A DNA stretch of 64,000 nucleotides from NCBI GenBank assembly GCA_033557465.1, contig CM066033.1, forward strand, positions 1,357,653,834 to 1,357,717,833, in the 5' to 3' direction. This stretch comes from Ichthyophis bannanicus. Taxonomy: Eukaryota > Chordata > Amphibia > Gymnophiona > Ichthyophiidae. Positions 11,528 to 22,955 of this stretch are shown here, in pieces. A program made the position numbers and the translations under genes. Under the pieces are notes generated by a model. The model ran no database searches and was not told the origin of the DNA. It was given only the letters and a program-made list of their open reading frames with translations. How positions within the stretch are numbered: the stretch's first letter is position 1; each line of letters begins with the position of its first letter.

Positions 11528-11540
<13 letters not shown>
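11118..11540 (-). mobile_element. L2-clade LINE 3' end
   Basis: This is a 3' tail in reverse orientation. (CTA)n at 11126-11144 is the (TAG)n tail microsatellite, followed by the UTR (GAGCGCC...GCGCTGCACAG and TTACAATCTAG) and the end of the coding region (on the minus strand CGCCAGGCATCCTCCCTGGCC, then FKSRLK-like codons). It matches the tails at 15260-15562 and 60840-61217. Confidence 0.75.

Positions 11541-11559
<19 letters not shown>
11521..11559. repeat. (GAT)n microsatellite
   Basis: About a dozen GAT/GATGAT units lie at the junction between an L2 tail and the following CR1 copy. Confidence 0.9.
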
Positions 11560-12975
11560 ATGTTAACAGAAATTAAGGCAACTAGCAAAGTTCACAACAC
11601 AGTAATGGGAGATTTCAATTACCCTGGTATTGACTGGGTCAATGTTACATCAGGCTTTGCTAGGGAGATAAAATTTCTAGATGAAATAAATGACTGCTTC
11701 ATGGAGTAGCTGATTCCGGAACCGATTTGAAGGAAAGCTATTTTAGACTTAGTCCTTAGTGGAATGCAGGATCTACAGAGAGAGGTAACAGTGTTGGAGC
11801 CACTTGGCAATAGCGATCATAACATGATCACATTTGATTAAGTGGAGGGAAGAAAACAAGAAAATATACTTCACTAGCATTTAACTTTCAAAAAGAGACT
11901 ATAATAAAATGAAGAAAATGGATAAGAAAAAAACTAAAAGTAACAATTGCAAAAGTTAAGAGTTTATTTCAGGCATGGGTATTATTTAAAAATACTAGCT
12001 TGGAAGCCCAGACCAGATGTATTCCACACTTTAAGAAAGATGTAAGGAAGGTCAAACAAAAGCCAGCATGACTTAAAGGTTATGGTTATGGTTAAGGCAT
12101 TTGATATTCCGCCCTTTACTTACGCATCAGAGCAGTTTACATGTATATACTAACAGGTACTTTTTATTCCCTTGTCCCCAAAGGGCTCACAGTCTAAGTG
12201 TACCTGAAGCAATGGAGGGTTAAGTGGCTTGCCCAAGGCCACAAGGAGCAGCCATGGGACTACAGACCCCAGTCCCTCCGGCCTGAAGTCAGAGAGGTTG
12301 TTATAGCCAAAAGAAAATTCTTCAGAAAATTGTAAAAATGATGAAAACAGGAAACAACATAAGTACTAGCAAGTTCAATGCAAGGCACCGATAAGGCAGG
12401 CAAAGAGAGAATTTGAAAAAAAAGCTTGTTGTGAAAGCAAAAGTGCATGATAAAAATGTTTTCAAGTACATTAGTAGCAAAACACCTGTGAGAGAGCCAA
12501 TTGGACCATTAGGTGATAGAATGGTAATAGGGGCTCTTCAACTTGGAAAAGAGATGGATGAGGGGGTATATGATAGAGGTCTATAAATTAATGGATTGAG
12601 TGGAACGGGTAAATGTAGATCGGTTATTTACTGCTTCAAAAAGTAGAAAGACTAGAGGACACACAATGAAGCTACAATATAGCTCATTTAAGACTAATTG
12701 GAGAAAATATTTTTTCACTCAACATGTAATCAAACTCTGGAATTCTGTTTTTAAAAGAGGTTTGGACAAGTTCCTGTAGGAAAAGTCCATAAACCATTAT
12801 TAAAGAGGATCAAAGACATCCACTGCTTACCCCTGGGATAAGCAGCATGGAAATCTGTTTGCCTTTTTGGGAACCTGACACATATGTGTGACCTGTATTG
12901 GCCGCTGTTGGAAACCGGATACTGGGCTTGATTGACCCTTGGTCTGATCCAGTATGGCATCTCTTATGTTCTTAG
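11560..12975 (+). mobile_element. CR1 LINE, central part deleted
   Basis: The endonuclease C-terminal half is recognisable at 11600-11840 (VMGDFNYPGIDW, the ILDLVLSG block and SDHNMITFD), but with in-frame stops. The linker follows to 12500. Then the sequence jumps to the C-terminal block (GLFNLEKRW-like from 12530) and the CR1 3' UTR with the TTCTTATG-type end at 12975. The whole reverse transcriptase is missing, and a repeat is inserted at 12078-12288. Confidence 0.85.
12078..12288 (+). mobile_element. SINE-like interspersed repeat inside CR1
   Basis: CR1 sequence stops at about 12077 and resumes at about 12288. Between them lies a repeat with GATATTCCGCCC, a GCGGTTTACAT-like segment and the phrase GGAGGGTTAAGTGGCTTGCCCAAGG, which resembles non-autonomous LINE-tailed repeats. 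The family is not recognised. Its boundaries come from CR1 continuity. Confidence 0.6.
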
Positions 12976-13600
12976 AGCTCTAATATTATCTTCATTACCA
13001 TTTAGTTTCAATGAAAGAGTTTCTTGTTGAGCTTTGCAGACATTGATATCCTGATGGATAATTTTACGTTTGTCTTGGAGCCCCAAGGCTTACCACAATG
13101 TTCTAGATTTCCTCAAGTGTACAAACGGCTGGTCTCACAGGCTGGAAGCTCCAACTCTGGGCCATGTACTGTGAACCAGCAGGGCACAATGTCTCCACAC
13201 AGCATCCTGCCTCTGATGGAACTGCAGCCGCACCAGGCAAGAAAGCCCTGTTATCCACCAGGGTATCATGCCCTACCCCTCCAACCAAGCTTTCAATAGC
13301 TGCAACAACTTTCAGCAATTGGTTCCTTGCTACCACCTCACTGCATGATGAAACACTGGTCACTCCCATTGCCTGCCCGGCAACATCACACTCTGCAGCT
13401 GGATCTGGAGGGGACTTCTGCTACTCGGGGAAGAGTACGATGCTGCTCTGTTCCAGAAGGGGATGCAAGTCTCCATTCATGCCTCCACTCTCCAGTGAAC
13501 CACTCGGATTCCGATGACCTTGATCCATTGGTCCTCCCATAGGTTGCACCCCAGCCCCAGCAGGGTAAGCGCAAGATTTAGCTTTCCACTTTCGTCCCAT
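12976..13600. other. unassigned, possibly decayed L1 5' region
   Basis: The minus strand at 13103-13574 has a degenerate, stop-interrupted frame with Ser/Arg/Gly composition, similar in base composition to the L1 leader and ORF1 start. I cannot show a family motif, and short open frames on either strand look accidental. Confidence 0.25.
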
Positions 13601-15225
13601 GAACTACTGGGTGGGGCAGCATTTTTTAAAATGCTGACTGCCTCAGCCAAAAACATTCAGATATTCAGCAGCCTTATCTGGCTAGCGGGTATCACTGAAT
13701 CAGACTTGTGAAGCTACTATCAGGACAAGAGCTAGATAACAGCAATTTTCAGCCACTATCCAGATAAGCTATCTGGATAGCACTTAGAAAAGCTTTTCAC
13801 CTGCCTACGTTATTGGGATAGTTATCCAGAGAGTGGCTCTTAAAATCGCTTTTATCTGGATAAATCGTGTCTCCTCCCTGGTCCTGTCCCCACACAGCCG
13901 TTGCATTATCCAGAAAGTGCTGTGTCTTTGTTTCCTGGCATTAGACTGATAGCTCTTGAGACGGGAAAGCAGATTCCTTAAGGGGCCTATTTACTATGAT
14001 GTGTATAAGATTATGGCTTTTCATATGTGCTAACTGCCATGATATACACCTGGGGATAATTTAATAAAGTCATTTTTGCATATATGTGTGGCAATTTATG
14101 TGCCTAAAATGGTTCTTATAAAATTGCGCTATGCACAAAAATGTGCGCGATGGCATGCATGCCCCTGCTTTCACTGTAGGCATTGCTGAGGGGAGCAGAA
14201 CCAGTGCAAGGATATGAGGCAGCCTAGGCGAACCTCATTCCTGGCAGCTCCCTGTTCCCACCTTCACCCTGCTCTCTTCGATTCCACTTCCTTTTGCATG
14301 GCGGAGAAAGCGGTTGATCCAGCCTCTTCCACTCCCATACAAGCAAGAAGTCTGTCTCGGAGGGGGCCGAAACACAACAGTACCACAGCGCCGGAGGTTT
14401 CAATAAGCACTGTGGTGCTTTTTAAAGGCACTACTGCAGCCACAGGTCCTAGAGAGAGGTGGCAGCGGTAGCCCTAGGCCACCCTCAGACCATTGGAGCT
14501 CTAGTTCACCTAATGGTGGCATCAGCCCTGGGGAGGAGTGTTGCTTAGGTGGTGAGCGGGCTGGCGAAGTACATGCACAGATTATAAAATACCTTAATTT
14601 ATGTACATACTTCAAACTTCTCTGTGTGGACATTGACAGCTGCTCTGAAGCAGGCATAAGGTCTGCACTGGCAGCGTAGGAGAGATCTCAGCAGGGTTTG
14701 CATTATCATTTTATAAAGACAAAGCGACACCTTAACCCACTTAACCTGCTCTAAAGTGTTGCTCCTTTATCTTAGATTGCCCAGAAGGGTGTCTATAGGC
14801 TGCAGCTGATTGAAAGCAGCGCTGCAAAGATATGGGAAAGAGCAAAGGCCTTTCTTGATTCCAGTAAATTTATTGCCAGTCCACTTTAGATTTTAGTCAA
14901 ACCATTGACAATAGCTCATAGATCTGTTTGGTCAAATTTTCCTAGTTACTTGAGTAAATAAGTTATAATTTACTTACCACTGTGCCCATTAAGATCAGAG
15001 AGCATTTCTTCCCCTAAAGGCCTGTAGATTGGAACAGTAATTACACAAAGGACAAACACTGAAGGAAATTGCATTTCAAGGTCGGAATGCTACCATAAAT
15101 ATGAGACTGAAATCAAATCACCATACTTTTAGGAAAAATGAAATATTTTGCTATTCTTTCAGATTTTGTAATAGGACAAAGAATGTAATGACCAGTGGTT
15201 GGTTTTGATCCCTTGGAATAATGGT
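13601..15225. other. gene-free DNA with old MITE-like repeats
   Basis: The segment 13660-13870 contains several TATCCAGATA/TATCTGGATA motifs like those at 26712-27247, pointing to a related old element. The segment 13983-14110 starts like a TIR element (GGGGCCTATTTACTATGATG). I see no supported gene in the rest. Confidence 0.4.
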
Positions 15226-15562
15226 ATATCTGTGCCCTTTTCTCTTCTACTGCTAACTTCAGACTTCACTCCTTTCACCTTGCTGCACCTTAGGCCTGGA
15301 ACAAACTACCTGTGTCTGTACGCCAGGCACCTTCTCTGACCCTCTTCAAATCCAGGCTGAAAACTCACCTCTTCGCTGCTGCTTTGGGATCTTGACTCAC
15401 CTAATCTCCTTTTTCTTCCCCGTTGTTTTATCCCTGCCTACACCTTCTGTGTTTGTCTTGACTAGATTGTAAGCTCTGATGAGCAGGGACTGTCTCTTAT
15501 ATGTGCAGCGCTGCTTATGACTTGTAGCGCTATACAAATGCTCAGTAGTAGTAGTAGTAGTA
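15226..15562 (+). mobile_element. L2-clade LINE 3' end
   Basis: The last codons of an L2 ORF (a LRLHSFHLAAP-like start, then [25 protein letters not shown]) are followed by the UTR (TAGATTGTAAGCTCTGATGA) and a (GTA)n tail at 15546-15561. It is truncated at its 5' side. Confidence 0.85.
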
Positions 15563-16039
15563 AATTATCTGTGAATATTTTAAATGTTTGGGAAGATAAT
15601 TTAGGTTGAACTGTGTTGGCTATGTGAAATGGTATTTTTCTGTGAATTATGTATTTTCTCTTCTATATTCCATATAGAACTATAATTATGGAAAAAGTGG
15701 TCTATAAATGCTATGTTAAATCAGATTAAACTAATCAAAATCCTAGTGTAATCTGTAGGGAAATCTTTGGTTAACCCCCTTACTTTTACCCCTCCATGAT
15801 GTTTAGGACCAAATTTCATCTTTGAGCAAATCAAGAACAAATCAAGGAGCATGTTTACTAAGCTGGGCAAACAAATAGCCTGTGCTAACCTTAAGCCCAG
15901 CTTAGTATTCATGTCCCAAGAGAACGAAAACTCTAAAAATGACTTTGCTTGCATGATATTCAGACAACACACTCTTTGCCTATGAATTTTGGGCCCAATT
16001 TTCATCTAGGCAGGCTATGCACGGTATCAACTGAGGCAG

Positions 16040-16455
16040 TGTCACAGTAGGACATGCTAGGGAGATAAAGTTCCTAAATGAAATAAATGACTGCTACTTG
16101 GAGCAGCTGGTTCATGAACCGACAAGAGGGGAAGGTATTTTCTACCTAGTCCTTAGTGGAACATAGGATCTGATGCAAGAGATAACAGTGTTCGGGCCAC
16201 TTGGCAATATTGATCATAGCATGATCACATTTGATTTAATAAATGGAGGAATGGCAAGGAAATCCGCAGTACTACCTTTTAATTTTGAAAAGAAAGACTA
16301 TGATAAAATGAGGAAAATAGTTAAACTAAAAGGAACAGCTGCAAAGGTTAAAGATTTACATCAAGCAGGGGCATATTTTAAAAATCTTATCTTGGAAGCT
16401 CAGACCAGATGCATTCCACACTTTAGAAAAGTGGAAGGAAGGCAAAAAAATTGCT
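16040..16455 (+). mobile_element. CR1 LINE, endonuclease C-terminal part
   Basis: The sequence parallels 11640-12060: REIKFLNEINDCYLEQL, then LVLSGT, PLGNIDHSMITFD (the SDH motif with S changed to I) and the helix-rich linker. It continues after the L2 and RTE insertions at 18176-18426. An open frame from 16173 runs from this CR1 into the following L2 fragment, so that open frame is a chimera and not a gene. Confidence 0.8.
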
Positions 16456-16688
16456 CCCATCTTTGGGATGCTCTTCTTCTCACCATTTCTGACTCCTCCC
16501 TTCAATTCCCTAATTTGCTTCTCCTTAGTGATTTCAATATACATTTTCAATCCCCCTCCTCAATCCGTGACCGGGCTTTCATTGCCCTCTTCCAGGATCT
16601 CAGCCTCACACAGCACATTACTTTCCCTACACACTCAGCTCAACATATCCTGGATCTTCTCATCACTTCATTTCACTCTCCGTATTAA
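16456..16688 (+). mobile_element. L2-clade LINE endonuclease fragment
   Basis: The translation LLLLSDFNIHFQSPSS...DLSLTQHITFPTHSAQHILDLLIT matches the DFNIH endonuclease box and the next conserved block of L2-type LINEs (compare 58560-58740). Only about 230 bases survive between CR1 and RTE sequence. Confidence 0.75.
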
Positions 16689-18175
16689 GAGGAAGTCGAA
16701 GCAGTATTGAAAGCCTTATCAAAGAACAAAGCACCGGGCATTAATGATATTCCCACTGAGTCATTACAGCAATCAGATGAAGCTATTACCATACTTACAA
16801 GGCTCTGCCAGGAAATTTGGAAGACAAATTCATGGCCAACTGACTGGAAAAGATCTATGTTTTTACCAATACTGAAGAAAGGTGATCCAACTGACTGTGG
16901 AAATTATCACACAATCGCTCTGATCCCACATGCTAGCAAGATTCTACTCAAGATCATTCAACAGAGACTATAACCATACCTGGAACAAAAACTGCCTGAA
17001 GTGCAAGCAGGGTTCAGGAAGGGGAGATGAACAAGAGACATTATCGCGGATGTGAGACAGATCCTTGAAAAGACAAAAGAATACCAAAAGGATATCTATA
17101 TGTGTTTTATTGACTACAGCAAGGCTTTTGACTGTGTAAACCATGAGAAACTAGGCCACATTAAGAAGCATGGGTTACCAGACACTTGATCGTTCTCTTG
17201 CACAACCTTTACATTGATCAAGAAGCAACAGGAGAAACAGAATGGTTTAAAATCAGCAAAGGTGTACGACAAGAATGCATACTTTCCACTTACCTCTTTA
17301 ATTTATATGTAGAACAAATCACCAGAGAAGCAGGACTGTATGAAGACAACAGAGGTGTGAAGACTGATGGAAGACTCATCAACAACCTTCACTATACTGA
17401 TGATACGACATTACTGGCTGAAAGTGAAGATGATCTGAAACATTTGCTTCTCAAGATAAAGGAATATAGTCTTAAAATGGGTCTGCACCTCACCGTTAAG
17501 AAGACAAAGATCTTGACAACTGGCAAAATTAATAAGTTCATCGTTGATGGAGAAGACATTGAAATAGTGGACAACTTTAACCTACTTGGATCAACTATCA
17601 ATAAAGAAGCAGCATGCAATCAAGAAATCCGACGACGCATTGCTCTTGACAGAATGGCTATGAAGGACCTAGATAAGATTCTCAAGAGCAGAGATATCTC
17701 TCTCCATACAAAGATTCAACTTGTTCAAGCCATGGCATTTTCAGTAACACCAAATGGATGTGAAAGTTGGACAGCGAAAAAGACAGGCAGGAAGAAAATT
17801 GGTGCCTTTGACTTATGGTGCTGGTGACGAATACTGTGTATACCAAGGTCTGCCTGAAGAACAAACAGTCAGTACTAGAGGAGATCAAACCTAAACTTTG
17901 TTTAGAAGCTCAGATGACAATATTTTGACTTTCATACTTTGGACACATCATGCAAAGAGAGAGATCATTAGAGAAAGACATCATGCTTGGCAAGGTTGAA
18001 GGTCAACGCAAAAGCGGAAGGCCAGCAATGAGATGGATCGATTCAATAACAGTAGCTAAGGGTGCCAGTCTGTCAACATTGAGCCACCTGACTGAAGACC
18101 AAACACAATTTAGGACAACTGTCCAGAGGGTCGCCATGAGTCAACACCAATTTGATAGCACTTAACAACAACAAC
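16689..18175 (+). mobile_element. RTE-type (BovB-like) LINE, 5'-truncated
   Basis: This copy starts in the RT fingers, lacks the endonuclease, and ends with a (CAA)n-like tail at 18165-18177, typical of RTE elements. It is inserted between two parts of one CR1 copy. Coding details are given in the following entry. Confidence 0.88.
16707..18165 (+). pseudogene. RTE reverse transcriptase remnant
   Basis: The first frame (16707-17188) has SKNKAPGINDIPTE, LPILKKGDPTDCGNYH, QAGFRKGR and CFIDYSKAFDCVNHEKL, with three in-frame stops. A frameshift near 17190 leads to 17186-17827: GVRQECILSTYLFNLY (GC changed to EC), NNLHYTDDTTLLAES (YADD changed to YTDD), the KTKILTTG block, and GCESWTAKKTGRKKIGAFDLWCW, a signature of BovB/RTE elements. 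A further shift leads to 17950-18165, the FGHIMQRE...GRPAMRWIDSI C-terminal block. The altered catalytic box and the shifts show it is inactive. Confidence 0.88.
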
Positions 18176-18426
18176 AAATCACCTGGAAATGGGAATAGCG
18201 AGTGAGGTTTTCATATTTGCAAATTACACAAAATTATTTAAAGTTGTTAAAACCCAATAAGATTGTGAAAAATTGCAAGAGCACCTTGATAAATTGGAAG
18301 AATGGATGTTCAAATGGTAGATGAAATTTAATGTGAACAAGTGCAAAGTTAACAAGGAACAAACCAAACTATGGTTACATGATGCAAACGTTCACCTTAG
18401 GAACCACCATCCAGGAAAAAGATTTA
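18176..18426 (+). mobile_element. CR1 LINE, reverse transcriptase part (continuation)
   Basis: Read with frame changes this gives a decayed FANYTKLFKVVKTQ...CEKLQEHLDKLEEWM...MKFNVNKCKV, the CR1 block seen intact-looking at 455-1153. It continues the CR1 begun at 16040 and is cut at 18426 by the large TIR element. Confidence 0.75.
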
Positions 18427-19334
18427 GGGGTATGTTTACTAAACTGTGGTAACGTTACAAACCGCGCGTTATGTAACGTTAACGCACATTAACGTTACTT
18501 AACGATCGTTAACGTCCCCGGCTGCGGTAAACACCGCAGAGGGTAGAGAAAGAGCGGGGGGAAGGGGTCAATGGGCGGGGAGTGGGTGGGGAGTGGGCAG
18601 GGAGAGGCTCCTGCACCCTAACGCACTGAACTGAAGGTCTGAATCCTACCACGAATGAAAACCTGCCATTAGATGCACATTTGCAGGAGAGAGAAACCAT
18701 TTCAGTGTCAGCAATGTACAGCATAGACAGGGAGCCTAAGAAATGTGATAGTAGTGCTCCATGTCCAGCACCAGCATAGTGCCCAAGTATGAAAGGCCAC
18801 TATGGCGATGGTGCAAGTGGGGCATAGGGGGCTGCAGGCGGGACATGTAGCGGGGGAAGCTGGGGCACAGGGTGGACTAGGCGGGCACCTAGGTGGCACA
18901 TAGGAACATAGAAACCGGACATCAGCATGACAGCAGCCGACAAAGGCCAAACACAATCCACCTGCATCTACCTGGGGCACTGACCTTACATCCCCCCAGC
19001 CAACCCTCCCCCAAGCAGAAGGAACAGACTATTGGTAGACGGTGATGGGGGGATGTGAGGATGCTCATGTATGCCCATGCCCCAGACCCCGCTCCCTAGA
19101 CGACCACCTACCCACACAGTGGATGGTCTGGGACTGCGCGCTACCAGCACCGACAGCATATGGCCAGGTCAGCATGGCAGGGGGGGTTGCCCGTGCTGGA
19201 GGGGGCAGTGGCACCTGCCTGCAGTGGACCTATGCCATGCCCTGTACCAGTACGTGGTGTGCCGTGCAACATGCAAAGTCTGGCTGAGGAAAAGTACAGG
19301 TAGCCCCAGGGACCACCATGCATCTGTGCCAACA

Positions 19335-19400
19335 GTGTGGTGCAGTACACCCAGCCAGTGTGTCCAGAAGCAGAGGGTCACAGGTTCAAGCCCCAGCTGT
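19335..19400 (+). repeat. tRNA-like module alpha in element A
   Basis: GTGGTGCAGTACA resembles an A box, and GGTTCAAGCCCC about 50 bases downstream is a good B box. The same module appears in inverse orientation in copy C at 55315-55378. It is a polymerase III-like relic inside a DNA element, not a functional tRNA gene: no acceptor stem can be drawn. Confidence 0.45.
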
Positions 19401-20190
19401 GATTCCTGCAGAGCATGTCCCTATGTTTTACCCTACAATGCAGATACAACAGCAACATGTGCAAAGCCCAAAGCAGCGACGAACAGGGGTACAAACACCC
19501 ACTCACACAGGCTCCACAATCCAAAGCTGCATGGAGAGTCAGGCTGTTGGCCCCAGCATTGAGCTGCAGTTATCACCAGGGCACTACTACTACCTCCTGC
19601 ACAGTATAGCAATGTCGGCACTGTGATCAGGACCAGTGTGGCGGTCAGGATTGCCAACCACCCCTATCTTTGTACAATGCTGTAATAGGAGTGTGTGTGT
19701 GTATGTCTATCCATTGTTTTGTGGCTGCCCACACCTCACCGGGCCCACAATGTCCCACTGTTACCAGCGTTAGCCTGAATATGTGCATAATGAGGAGCAA
19801 GGTCTCATGGGTATGGCCCAGACAGGGCGGATTGGCCAGGATGCATCTTCACAGGGTGTGGGGCAATGGCTGGGACACTGTAGTGCCCGACCACCGCCTG
19901 CATGGATAGGGTGGCCACAGCATGGCATGCTGGGAGGGCACTCACTCTGACCATGGCATGTCTAGGTTCCCACATAGCGCTCTACATTATCTGCCTCCAG
20001 TGATCCTATTGTGTTTCCAGTGCTGGGGCCCCAGTCACTGAGATGCTTGCTTGGTGCACATAGTTCCTCTGTGAGCATGCACTATGGACTGGCTAGTGGA
20101 CTGTCTGCAGTTAGATTGTGCATGGTTGGAACACCTATAAGGTGCAGTCTGACTGTGCTGTCTGTTGGTGACTGGCAGACAGTGGTGTGA

Positions 20191-21115
20191 ACTTCCATCA
20201 CATGACACACTGTTTGTTATATAAACAAATTCAATTAGTTGTTTTATTTATAAGATAAACGTCTCTTAGACTACGTGACCATCAATTATACAAATATTAT
20301 ACAAAACTTAATGCTGCCCACGTCTCTCTTTGATCTTTCTTGCTGGAAAATTAACCAACGATCCAGTTTTGCAAAGCGTATGCTGAGGGTAGTGATATCT
20401 GAATATAAGCCCCTGAAGAACCAAACAGAGAAACGCGTGGGCAGTGCCAGTGAACGGCGTTGGGACAAGTTTAAGCACTAAGCTATATTAACCAGTTTCC
20501 ATACGGGACACTTTTGGATTGACTGATGCTGGAGGATTAAGACAATGTGGAAAGTGTGAAGTATCTACACAGAGTGTTGGACTTTATTGAAGAAAATCTA
20601 CAAAAAGGAAGAAAGATTTATGAACTGAATAAATACGAACAACATTCTAGTGATAATCATTGTGAACCAAGCCACATATACCAGCTACTCAGTTCAAAAG
20701 AGAAAGTAGTAACGAGGTTTTATGTATTCTTATTCAGCATAAGTAATAGAAATTTTATGGTTTATGGTTTATATGAAAAAATAGAGTATAAGCAATTATG
20801 TATCTTTTAATCCCAATGGGGGTGAAGTTATGGTATTTATAGTCACACTGTTTTAAGAGATATTTAAGGGATATTTGTATAATATTTGTATAATTGATGG
20901 TCACGTAGTCTGAGACGTTTATCTTATAAATAAAACAACTAATTGAATTTGTTTATATAACAAACAGTGTGTCATGTGATGGAAGTTTACCCGTGGGAAT
21001 ATTAAAATTAAATATTTAAAATGTATCTGCCAGCTTGGAAAAAAAGAGATATTTAGGGTGTAAAAAAATTGAATTGAGCTATTTCACACTCTGTGATAAG
21101 TGCCTTGGAAGGTGT
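20191..21115 (+). mobile_element. Penelope-like element 2 with inverted arms
   Basis: It is bounded by a 14-bp target duplication (AGACAGTGGTGTGA at 20177-20190 and 21116-21129). Its left arm (20191-20300) is the near-perfect inverse of 20878-20991, and about 125 bases extend beyond the right arm. A hammerhead-like core lies between the arms at 20409-20442. Architecture and size match elements 1 and 3. It inserted into TIR element A, so it is younger than A. Confidence 0.72.
20409..20442 (+). ncRNA. degenerate hammerhead ribozyme
   Basis: Stem I strands GCCC and GGGC flank the core CTGAAGA (20413-20419), GAAA (20430-20433) and a palindromic stem III ACGCGT. The unpaired cleavage-site base expected between stem III and stem I is absent, and stem II pairing is poor, so this copy is probably inactive. 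Short palindromic stem III is known in Penelope-associated hammerheads, which can act as dimers. Confidence 0.5.
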
Positions 21116-21881
21116 AGACAGTGGTGTGAGGCAGTTGGGGTTTTCCAGAGCTAACCCCATCATTGCTGCTGGTCTGCCACTGCCCCAGCCACAGCTATGG
21201 CTCTGGCCCACCAACACTGTTGGGCTGTCCTATACCAGCAGGATGGAGGTTGCTTCACGGGGGCTGGGGCACCTGTGCCTTACCTAAAAAAGGGTGATGT
21301 GTGCCCTTTGGGGTATGTAGTGTATACCACTTTGACCTATGAAGGCACTGCTACACAAACCTCATGCAAGTCTGGAAGCCCCTCTGCCCTGATAACAGGT
21401 GCCCATGTCAGCCAGACCCAAACACAGGGTACACACTAATCTGGGTGGTGTCTGGTCCCAGAGGGCCAATGTGACTGCAGGATAAAGATGGACACCAAAT
21501 TACCTTCAGCTGTACTGCAAAGAACACCTGTCACACACTGTTAGTGATGGGGATGTACAGCAGGGCCTATCTTTAGCACCACATGTACTGCGGACCTAGT
21601 GCTGGGCACTCATCCTATCCCTCAGGGAGAACACAGAACCTGCACAATGGCATGGTCTTTAGCTACTCTGTGCCAGTATCACGCACTGTCAGTTCGTCTT
21701 TCCAAGCTGAGGTACCGGAGAGGTGCAGACCCCATTTGCTGATCACCTGTAGACAGCTATTCAGCATGTGCATTGCATCATGGGTACTGGTGGGGTTACC
21801 CTATCCTGGCACTCAGAGCAGACAGTTTGTGCAGTGACCTGCAGTCCTTCTGTACCTAGCCATTGCTGTGACATACACCAT

Positions 21882-21945
21882 GGAGGTATAGCCTACCAGT
21901 TAATACGATGACATTTTCAGCAGTGTTCATGGGTTCAATTCCTCA
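21882..21945 (+). repeat. tRNA-like module beta in element A
   Basis: GTATAGCCTACCAGTTAAT resembles an A box, and GGGTTCAATTCC 40 bases later a B box. Related modules occur at 25615-25690, 50317-50384, 52791-52857 and 53204-53275, always within this TIR family. Confidence 0.5.
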
Positions 21946-22529
21946 TTGTTCCCTCCTCTCATGCCTGTCCTACTCAAATAGTGTGCATGCCTGTAACAGT
22001 CATATTTTTGCAGATTTGTGCTGCCAGCCCATAATACCCTCGCCACAATTGCCAATATTCCCTCAGTCCTTCTATCTGCATCTGTCAGCTGTGTAGAGTC
22101 CTGTCTGCCTGTGCAGGCTGTCACCCCATGCCCTGCACTGCTACCCTTTCTTGCATTGCACCTCTTCATGCTTGCCTCGCCTGTGCCTGATTTTCATGGC
22201 ACCACCACTCCTCTGTCCACCCATCATTGTAACTATCCTGCCACCTCCGCCTCCACTGGGGGACAGGTATTCCCATCGTCTGCCACCAACTGTCTTTCCA
22301 GTACTTTACATTGCCAACACCCTGTGCTGTGGTACAGTTGCCCCCACCATGTTTGTCATCAGTACTGGCAGCCACATGGGATGCCCTCAGATATGGCAGG
22401 TCCAGTGGCTCCCAGCTCTACCTCCTTCACTCACCTGTTCATTGCCTTTCCTGAGTGCTCTATCTAGTGTTAGGGCTATATCTGTCTCTGTTCCTCACAG
22501 GTCATGCATGTCATCCTGAAGCACCTTGC

Positions 22530-22860
22530 AGCCCTTAGGCCACGCTAACCTAGGGCACCATAACCTTGTTAGGCCACCTTAACCTATGGTTCCGAAACCC
22601 AGGGTGCACTCTAAGGTGCCTTGTCCAGGGGTGCCTAATACGGCGCTTAGCCTAAGGAGCCCTACTGTATAGGGCACCTTACAAAGTGCCTTATGGGGCA
22701 CCTAACAAGGCACCTTATAAGACACTTAATAAGGCACCTTATAAGGCACCTTATCAGGCACCTTACTTATAAGGCACCTTACAAGGCGCTTTACAAGGCG
22801 CCCTACAAGGTGCCTTGTAACGTGCCTTATGAGGCGCCTTGTAACGCGCATTAGTTTGTA
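22530..22860. repeat. palindrome ladder (GGCACCTTA / TAAGGTGCC units), element A
   Basis: Short self-complementary units of the type AAGGCACCTTATAAGG recur with small spacing and small changes over about 330 bases. The same ladder is found at 25345-25515, 50495-50598 and 52975-53130 at the corresponding place in the other family members. Confidence 0.8.
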
Positions 22861-22955
22861 ACATGCGTTGGGTGATACGGCTTGCTGTAATGATGGAATG
22901 CTCACGCCTTTATATGGGCATCTGTACCTTTACCGCGGAACCTAATGCGAAGGAC

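Noticed and set aside
19071..19562. 163-codon open frame inside TIR element A, partly mirrored in copy C
   Set aside because: The similarity to copy C (55402-55584) is at DNA level, with frames not preserved, and there is no transposase motif.
22530..22860. CRISPR-like array
   Set aside because: The units are short palindromes with irregular spacing and no unique spacers, in a vertebrate transposon context.
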